Source of the DNA: Arenicella sp. | GTDB lineage: Bacteria > Pseudomonadota > Gammaproteobacteria > Arenicellales > Arenicellaceae | DNA length: 9,784 bases | NCBI GenBank assembly: GCA_016763815.1 | Contig: JAESTB010000035.1 | Span: 1 to 9,784, forward strand | Direction: 5' to 3' | Shown: piece after piece, positions 1 through 4,274 of the stretch | How the letters are laid out: each line of letters begins with the position of its first letter | Numbering within the stretch: position 1 is the first letter of the stretch | Position numbers and translations under genes: made by a program | The notes under the pieces: model-generated | Databases searched by the model: none | What the model saw: the letters and a program-made list of their open reading frames with translations, nothing else | What the model was told of the DNA's origin: nothing

Positions 1-1
1 A

Positions 2-76
2 AAAATGTTTGTAATGCCTCCACTTTTCGTTGAAAAACTTGCTAATAGCTCGGCAGTTGCTTCTGCACTGCTCTAA
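2..76 (+). CDS. Possible C-terminal end of a gene entering from the left
   Basis: A + strand frame is open from the window edge to a TAA at 74-76 and ends in residues FVEKLANSSAVASALL. The Ala/Leu/Ser-rich end has ordinary protein composition and could be the tail of an upstream gene. Only about 24 codons are visible, so chance is a real alternative, and an open minus-strand frame (2-136) overlaps it. No family can be named. Confidence 0.25.
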   Translation, partial: KMFVMPPLFVEKLANSSAVASALL

Positions 77-199
77 GTAAATTGCATCCCTGCAACCATC
101 GCTATTAGCCGCGTTTTTCGCCTCAATTGGAGACATTCCAAGCTATTTCTATTTCGTCCCTGAGTTACGCTGAGGTATCAATACAATAAAAATATTATT
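77..199. other. Leader region upstream of the cupin gene
   Basis: This stretch has no convincing + strand gene. TACAAT at 182-187 resembles a -10 hexamer, but I see no good -35 at the right distance and it sits only 12 bases before the cupin ATG. The bases just before that ATG are almost all A and T and contain no Shine-Dalgarno-like purine run, so the cupin may be translated from a leaderless or weakly led message. Confidence 0.25.
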
Positions 200-568
200 A
201 TGACCCGTAAAGCTATTAATTTTAAAAACAAGTTGTCGTTAATCTCCGAACATTGGTCGCCGAGGGTGATCGCTGAGATGAACGATTATCAATTTAAATT
301 AGTCAAAGTTAAAGGTGACTTCGTTTTTCACAATCATCAAGATACCGATGAAACGTTCATCGTTTTAGAGGGCTCGCTAACGATCGACTTCACTGACGGC
401 GCAGTGCAGGTTAATGCTGGCGAAATGTACGTGGTGCCGAAAGGCGTCGAGCATAGGCCGCATGCCGAGCATGAGGTGAAGAAGTTGTTGATAGAGCCAC
501 GAGGTGTATTAAATACCGGTGATAGTGATACTAGCGAACTGACCGCACAGAATGATGTGTGGATTTAA
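200..568 (+). CDS. Small single-domain cupin protein
   Basis: This 122-residue protein is a single conserved cupin barrel (cupin 2 type). Cupin motif 1 is visible as G39, H44, H46, E51 and G58, and motif 2 as G74, P80, G82 and H85. In the family, the two motif 1 His, the Glu and the motif 2 His bind one divalent metal, and all four are present, so metal binding is likely. Single-domain cupins range from dioxygenases and isomerases to ligand-sensing proteins, and nothing here fixes the substrate. There is no signal peptide, so it should be cytoplasmic. Its stop is followed directly by the thioesterase reading frame, which suggests one transcript and perhaps a shared pathway. The ATG at 200 has no clear ribosome binding site, but the N-terminus reads normally from there. 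Confidence 0.85.
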   Translation: MTRKAINFKNKLSLISEHWSPRVIAEMNDYQFKLVKVKGDFVFHNHQDTDETFIVLEGSLTIDFTDGAVQVNAGEMYVVPKGVEHRPHAEHEVKKLLIEPRGVLNTGDSDTSELTAQNDVWI

Positions 569-1036
569 TTGATAAGAAAAATGAACAATTTCACACATCT
601 ACTGCGCGTTCGCTACTCTGAATGCGATGCGCAAAAAATAGTTTTTAATGGCAAATACGCAGAGTTTGTCGATATTGCCGCAACCGAATACAGTCGTGCG
701 GTATGGGGTAGTTACAATGATGTTCTGGCGATGGGCGTTGATAGCCAAGTAGTTAACCTCAACATTTCATGGAAGTCACCATCAACCTTTGACGACGTTT
801 TAGCAATTGAAGTTATCACTGGGAAGGTGGGCAATAGTTCTTATACGTTTGAGTTTGAGATTCGCAATTATGAAACTGGCATTAGCGTTGCTAGTGCTGA
901 GGTGGTTTACGTGATGGTTGATGCGGCTGAGTATACTAAATTGCCTATTCCTGATGACTTGCGTCAAAAATTAGAGCAAGGTGCGCCAGGCGTTATAGTG
1001 AATCATGCGGGTGTTGATATTAGTCAGGTGAATTGA
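569..1036 (+). CDS. Acyl-CoA thioesterase, 4HBT hotdog fold (YbgC/FadM-like)
   Basis: A 155-residue protein of the 4-hydroxybenzoyl-CoA thioesterase (hotdog) superfamily. The N-terminal segment RVRYSECDAQKIVFNGKYAEF (residues 13-33) matches the YbgC/FadM signature, in which an Asp (here D20, followed by AQ and then V-F-N-G-x-Y) acts in hydrolysis of acyl-CoA thioesters in the cytoplasm. The length is normal for the family. The first possible start is a TTG immediately after the cupin stop. An ATG at 581, four codons later, is equally or more likely because nothing in the first four residues looks conserved. The near-zero spacing to the cupin implies co-transcription and translational coupling. 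It converges with the minus-strand toxin block. The preferred acyl-CoA cannot be told from the sequence. Confidence 0.85.
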   Translation: MIRKMNNFTHLLRVRYSECDAQKIVFNGKYAEFVDIAATEYSRAVWGSYNDVLAMGVDSQVVNLNISWKSPSTFDDVLAIEVITGKVGNSSYTFEFEIRNYETGISVASAEVVYVMVDAAEYTKLPIPDDLRQKLEQGAPGVIVNHAGVDISQVN

Positions 1037-1069
1037 ACTAGGGCTTTGGATGTCTAGTGACAAACACAT

Positions 1070-1237
1070 TCAGTAATTTTCTGATTCACTATCTAAATCC
1101 GCCAACAACTGATCAGTTGCTGGCGTATCGCCATTATCCGCATTCTCAAGCTTAACAATATAATCAGTGCAGCCTCGGCTAATTTTTTTCTTAACCAAAA
1201 AATGTTGTATGGCTTCAAACGACCGATAAAAAATCGA
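1070..1237 (-). pseudogene. Unrecognised coding remnant (C-terminal part of a lost gene)
   Basis: A minus-strand frame of 55 codons is open between a TGA at 1238-1240 and a TGA at 1070-1072. It starts around FYRSFEAIQHFLVKKK and continues through RGCTDYIVKLENADNGD to an acidic tail ending SESENY. It reads like the end of a real soluble protein: an amphipathic helix, a basic run, then an acidic Asp/Glu-rich tail. It contains no Met start, and its 5' end lies a few bases beyond the stop of the third immunity-like gene. I infer a truncated gene left by recombination downstream of the toxin cluster. I do not recognise the family; chance is possible but less likely given the residue composition. 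Confidence 0.35.
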
Positions 1238-1244
1238 TCAATTT

Positions 1245-1847
1245 TCACAAGATCTCTCTTATATCACCTAACAAATCATCTAAAGTCAACTCAGGATTTA
1301 GAGAAGATAGGTCATCTTGAGTAACTCTTAAGCTAGAGAAGACCTTTTGGGCAACCTCAGTTTCAATCTCAACATCGTAGTATCGCTCGGCCCATTCGAT
1401 ATAATGCCCCAAATCTGTTTCTAAAAAAGCTAGCATCGGCAAACGATTATTGGGAAGATCATGTGCCAAACACCAGTTTTTCTCATTATTTTTTCTCCAA
1501 ATAAAAAACGACGTATTCTGTATATCAAAAGCGGGTTCAGATTTGAAACTAGAAAATTCATTAGGAATTTGACTCAACAGTTCGAGAGGTTTTTCAGCAT
1601 TTTTCTCATATAAAAATTTTCCCACTACTCCAGTTAAGGTGAAAATTAGAAAGTATTCATTGCCTTGACCATCTCGCATTGAGGCCATCATTTCTCGCTT
1701 CTCTATATTCCATTTAGAATTAAAAGAAAAGTAGCGAAATTCCCACTCGGGCATAAATATTGCGTCAAGTAAAGCTAAACCACGTGAACTATGGAGCACG
1801 CTTTCAATTGAACCTAATGCGTTAACGTCGTGAATATAATGATTCAT
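1245..1847 (-). CDS. Probable orphan immunity protein of a polymorphic toxin system
   Basis: A 200-residue soluble protein with no signal peptide or membrane segment, so cytoplasmic. The middle part, with FNSKW (residues about 43-47), MASMRDGQGNEYFLIF (54-69) and then VVGKFLYE, is aromatic-rich and strand-like, and the C-terminus is acidic with a DDL...DDLLGD run. This resembles small proteins found next to Rhs genes, but I cannot assign a named Imm family. It lies 32 bases downstream of the second immunity gene on the same strand, the usual position for a stored immunity gene. No toxin domain sits beside it, so it may protect against a toxin carried by siblings. The purine run upstream of the ATG at 1847 is weak and far away. 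Function is inferred from context. Confidence 0.6.
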   Translation of the reverse strand: MNHYIHDVNALGSIESVLHSSRGLALLDAIFMPEWEFRYFSFNSKWNIEKREMMASMRDGQGNEYFLIFTLTGVVGKFLYEKNAEKPLELLSQIPNEFSSFKSEPAFDIQNTSFFIWRKNNEKNWCLAHDLPNNRLPMLAFLETDLGHYIEWAERYYDVEIETEVAQKVFSSLRVTQDDLSSLNPELTLDDLLGDIREIL

Positions 1848-1879
1848 TTCTATTTAGACCTTTTACCATTACATACAAC

Positions 1880-2236
1880 CTATGGCGTTTCTTCCGCTAC
1901 AGCTTCATCAAGCCAAACCATATCCTCAGCACTTCCTATTATAAATCTATAACCAGAAGGCAAAGCCATATAAACTGCGATACTAGGTCGCTTCTCTTTT
2001 ATATGAGAGAAGTGAACCGTTTTCAATGAGTCAGTATCACCATTGTCTCTATCAGTTGTAACCCACCATCCACTCATATGGCCAGGTGATTGGTAACGCA
2101 CACCTTCAACAGAATCACTTTCATAGACTCCATCTGATATAACAACAAGCTGTTCATCATCAGGCGGAAAGAAATCAGCCTCATAAAATTCACAACATTC
2201 TTTTTTGGTATTTGAAATATTACTCAAATCCGTCAT
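1880..2236 (-). CDS. Putative immunity protein paired with the orphan zinc-type toxin tip
   Basis: A 118-residue acidic cytoplasmic protein with N-terminal CCEFYEADFFPPDDE, then a compact GWWVTTDRDNGD turn (residues about 56-67), SLKTVHFSH and an ALPSGYRF segment. Small, acidic, single-domain proteins of this kind are typical neutralisers of basic nuclease toxins. The key evidence is genetic: its ATG (2234-2236) overlaps the TGA stop (2233-2235) of the preceding toxin-like frame as ATGA, so translation would be coupled, the classic toxin-immunity arrangement. AAGAGAG just upstream of the ATG, inside the toxin frame, can serve as its ribosome binding site. A loose likeness to Imm/DUF families in the GWW...D region was considered, but I cannot name one. 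Binding to the neighbouring toxin tip is inference. Confidence 0.65.
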   Translation of the reverse strand: MTDLSNISNTKKECCEFYEADFFPPDDEQLVVISDGVYESDSVEGVRYQSPGHMSGWWVTTDRDNGDTDSLKTVHFSHIKEKRPSIAVYMALPSGYRFIIGSAEDMVWLDEAVAEETP

Positions 2237-2541
2237 TTTGCTCTCTTACGCTTAGCTTGAGTTACTTGCCCTGCCTGCCTTCCGCTACAACCTTTGCAAT
2301 GAGGAAAAAACCTCTGTGATCCACAAGAAGGGTTCAAAGTATTAGCTGGTTGATGGTCAGGTATAAAATTTCGGCTTTTAGTACCAGCTGTTCTTGTTCC
2401 GCAAGTGTGACAACCATTTGTTTTCCCTGTTTCATTTATTTTTGCTCTTTCAGCTTTATTAAAATTCCTTGTTTCACCTCGCGCAGGAATTGATTTCTTA
2501 GCAAAAGGCCTGGGCTTTAAAGTGTCTCCCTTCTTTGAGGC
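2233..2541 (-). pseudogene. Orphan Rhs-type toxin C-terminal tip, HNH/treble-clef-like nuclease, no start codon
   Basis: A 102-codon frame opens after a TGA (2542-2544) and ends at a TGA overlapping the next gene. It contains no ATG, GTG or TTG usable as a start. It begins with a K-P-x-P-F-A...S-I-P-A-R-G segment of the kind that precedes Rhs toxin tips. It then shows C44-x2-C47, an F-I-P-D62-H63-Q pattern, H81-C82-x2-C85 and a very basic tail (KRKRAK). Two CxxC pairs around a DH look like a zinc-stabilised HNH or treble-clef nuclease, which would cut nucleic acid in a target cell. The subtype is not certain. Lacking a start and a scaffold, it looks like a displaced tip cassette that must recombine onto the upstream Rhs gene to be expressed. 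The following immunity gene is its likely partner. Confidence 0.7.
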
Positions 2542-2559
2542 TCATACACATCCGGTAGA

Positions 2560-2913
2560 CTAATGCTCAACAAAAACGGCGCCGATAATTTTGACATCAT
2601 CATTTGCTAGTATCGATACATGATATTTTTCTGAATCAGCAGTAACCATGCAGGTAGGTATCTCACCTTCATTCAAGGACGTTAAAGTTTCTGAAAATCC
2701 ACCAAACTCCCCCCCTTCTGATAACAAATTGGCTAACCTCTTCTTATATATATTAATTAACTCCTTAGGCACTAGGTTATTAGAGTAATACTTATAGTCG
2801 TTTATACCGTCTAATGCTCCAAGAATGAATTCAACAACTGAACTCAACTCAGGATGAATATTTCCTTTTAAAATAGATTGTCGTATTAATTCCAAAGAAT
2901 TTTTTTTTCTCAT
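2560..2913 (-). CDS. Putative immunity protein for the ADP-ribosyltransferase-like toxin
   Basis: A 117-residue cytoplasmic protein with no signal peptide. The first 70 residues look helical (LELIRQSILKGN, ELSSVVEFILGALDGI, KELINIYKKRLANLL). The last 40 look like strands (IPTCMVTADSEKYHVSILA, VKIIGAVFVEH). It begins 13 bases after the stop of the Hint-toxin gene, with TTGGGA at a suitable distance as ribosome binding site. This is where the cognate immunity gene of a polymorphic toxin is expected, so neutralising the ART-like tip is the best inference; no named family is recognised. Sampled sequence lines here are about 28-33% GC by hand count, well below the scaffold. Codons 2-5 include an A9 run and there is a G7 run later in the gene, both prone to slippage. 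Confidence 0.65.
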   Translation of the reverse strand: MRKKNSLELIRQSILKGNIHPELSSVVEFILGALDGINDYKYYSNNLVPKELINIYKKRLANLLSEGGEFGGFSETLTSLNEGEIPTCMVTADSEKYHVSILANDDVKIIGAVFVEH

Positions 2914-2926
2914 AGTGTTGTCCCAA

Positions 2927-4261
2927 TCATTGTTTCTTCACAGATGCTCCTCGAGTACGCCCCCGTCTCAGCACCTCTTTTTCTTTAAAAACATCAGGAG
3001 AACGAGTAAGAGAACTTCTATTAACTGATTGTTTAAGAACTACCCCACCCGGACCTTCTGTATTTGCAAATGTTTTAGCGATTTTTGGATCAGTTGTCCA
3101 AGAGGTAAACTCCGACTTAGTGTCAAAATTATTGTGCCTTTCAGGGTTTGAGTGCCCACCTCTTGGAGTGCTTTTTCCTAGTTTCGCTTCAGGTAAAGCA
3201 GGATGCTTCGCTGACACCCCTCTATAAACAGTAATATTATCACCGTTCTTCTTCGCACCGCCAACGCACATATTATGAACCCAAAGCCCAGAATCCCCCA
3301 CAAAATACGTGTGGTAGTCCTCAACTTCGATGTTGTACGTGCGTTCGGTATGGGGCCGGTGCCTAATGTCGGCAACCGTTGATGATTGACCATCCAGCCT
3401 ATCGACCTTATCTCCAACTTTTAAGTTTCCGGCCTCAACCCAACCTTTGTTCTCTACCCACACTGGGTGTTCTTGAGTGATGCCAAAAGTTTCTGATGTA
3501 CCTCCATGGTTCTGAAACTCAATATCAAGAACTTCTTTATCGTCATTGATAAAGGTTTGAGTCACTGTTTTGTAGGTCGGTTTACCGGTAATGTCATTCT
3601 TACTAAGAATAAGGTCGCCAATGCCAATACTCTCGATTGGTTTTAGTCCATTTTCAGTATGCACTGGTGTGCCTTCGACAAAGCATAAGCTGTTCTTCTT
3701 TTGCTTGTTCAATAAGCTAATTCCGCCTTTAATCAGCTTTGTTCCGCTGCGACGAACTGATAAAAAGTCTGTTGTACCACCCGTGGCTCGGCTGGCGGCT
3801 TCTGCTGCGATTTCCTTTGCTATAAATATGGCTATAGGAATTAAGAACGCAAAGTTACCATCGGGGTCTACGTATTTATATGGATTGTTAAATGCGTAAG
3901 AGTAACGATTAAAAGTTTCATAATCATTCGCTTGAACAGGCATCGGGTCAATACCAGTAAACCGACCCGCATCAGGGTCATACCAACGACCGCCAAAATA
4001 ACTTAAGCCTATTTCTTCGTCATAAGGCTTACCTGCAAAGCTAATGTCACTCTTTCTGTCTTGACTGGTGTTTTCAAACTCACGACCAAATGGAAAGTGT
4101 TCTATTTTCCATTCGACATTGCCTTGCTCATTAGTCGCCGCGAAGGCGGTGCCATCGGGGTCGCTGTGTACGTAAGTGATTTTACTGTACTGTTGTGCAT
4201 GCGCCGATACTGAAATAAGTAAGGCAACAAACGCGGTTACTACATAATTAAGTATTTTCAT
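2927..4261 (-). CDS. Secreted Rhs core tip with Hint domain and ADP-ribosyltransferase-like toxin
   Basis: This 444-residue protein starts with a clear Sec signal peptide (K2, hydrophobic core to about residue 20, cleavage near AHA/QQ at 23). Residues about 28-138 are the Rhs-associated core: YVHSDPDG, FPFGREF, YFGGRWYDPDAGRFTGIDP, then NNPYKYVDPDG, the DPxG motif that ends the Rhs shell. Residues about 190-332 form a Hint domain: C193 in CFVEGTPV, QEHPVW with H265, YHTYFV, and a terminal HN at 329-330 followed by C332. Hint domains cleave themselves and would release the tip. Residues 333-444 look like an ADP-ribosyltransferase of the R-S-E type: YRG with R347, FTSWTTDP with S387, and EKEV with E427/E429. 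Such toxins move ADP-ribose from NAD to a host target. A strong AGGAGG precedes the ATG and overlaps the upstream gene's stop. Confidence 0.85.
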   Translation of the reverse strand: MKILNYVVTAFVALLISVSAHAQQYSKITYVHSDPDGTAFAATNEQGNVEWKIEHFPFGREFENTSQDRKSDISFAGKPYDEEIGLSYFGGRWYDPDAGRFTGIDPMPVQANDYETFNRYSYAFNNPYKYVDPDGNFAFLIPIAIFIAKEIAAEAASRATGGTTDFLSVRRSGTKLIKGGISLLNKQKKNSLCFVEGTPVHTENGLKPIESIGIGDLILSKNDITGKPTYKTVTQTFINDDKEVLDIEFQNHGGTSETFGITQEHPVWVENKGWVEAGNLKVGDKVDRLDGQSSTVADIRHRPHTERTYNIEVEDYHTYFVGDSGLWVHNMCVGGAKKNGDNITVYRGVSAKHPALPEAKLGKSTPRGGHSNPERHNNFDTKSEFTSWTTDPKIAKTFANTEGPGGVVLKQSVNRSSLTRSPDVFKEKEVLRRGRTRGASVKKQ

Positions 4262-4268
4262 AATGCTG

Positions 4269-4274
4269 CCTCCT
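4269..4274 (-). promoter_or_regulatory. Consensus Shine-Dalgarno AGGAGG of the Hint-toxin gene
   Basis: On the minus strand AGGAGG lies 7 bases before the ATG at 4261, and its first bases overlap the TAG stop of the YD-repeat core gene (4273-4275). This is the best ribosome binding site in the window. It argues that the tip gene is a genuine separate CDS coupled to the core gene, not a frameshifted piece of it. Confidence 0.8.

Noticed and set aside
2..136. Minus-strand open frame from ATG at 136 running off the left edge
   Set aside because: It is Cys-rich, has no clear ribosome binding site and overlaps a more ordinary-looking + strand tail; too short to decide.
3178..3417. Minus-strand 79-codon frame inside the Hint-toxin gene
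   Set aside because: Lies in another frame over conserved Hint sequence and has no protein-like features of its own.
3591..3899. Plus-strand 102-codon frame antisense to the Hint-toxin gene
   Set aside because: Antisense to well-supported Hint and Rhs core sequence; its hydrophobic runs are the mirror of that coding sequence.
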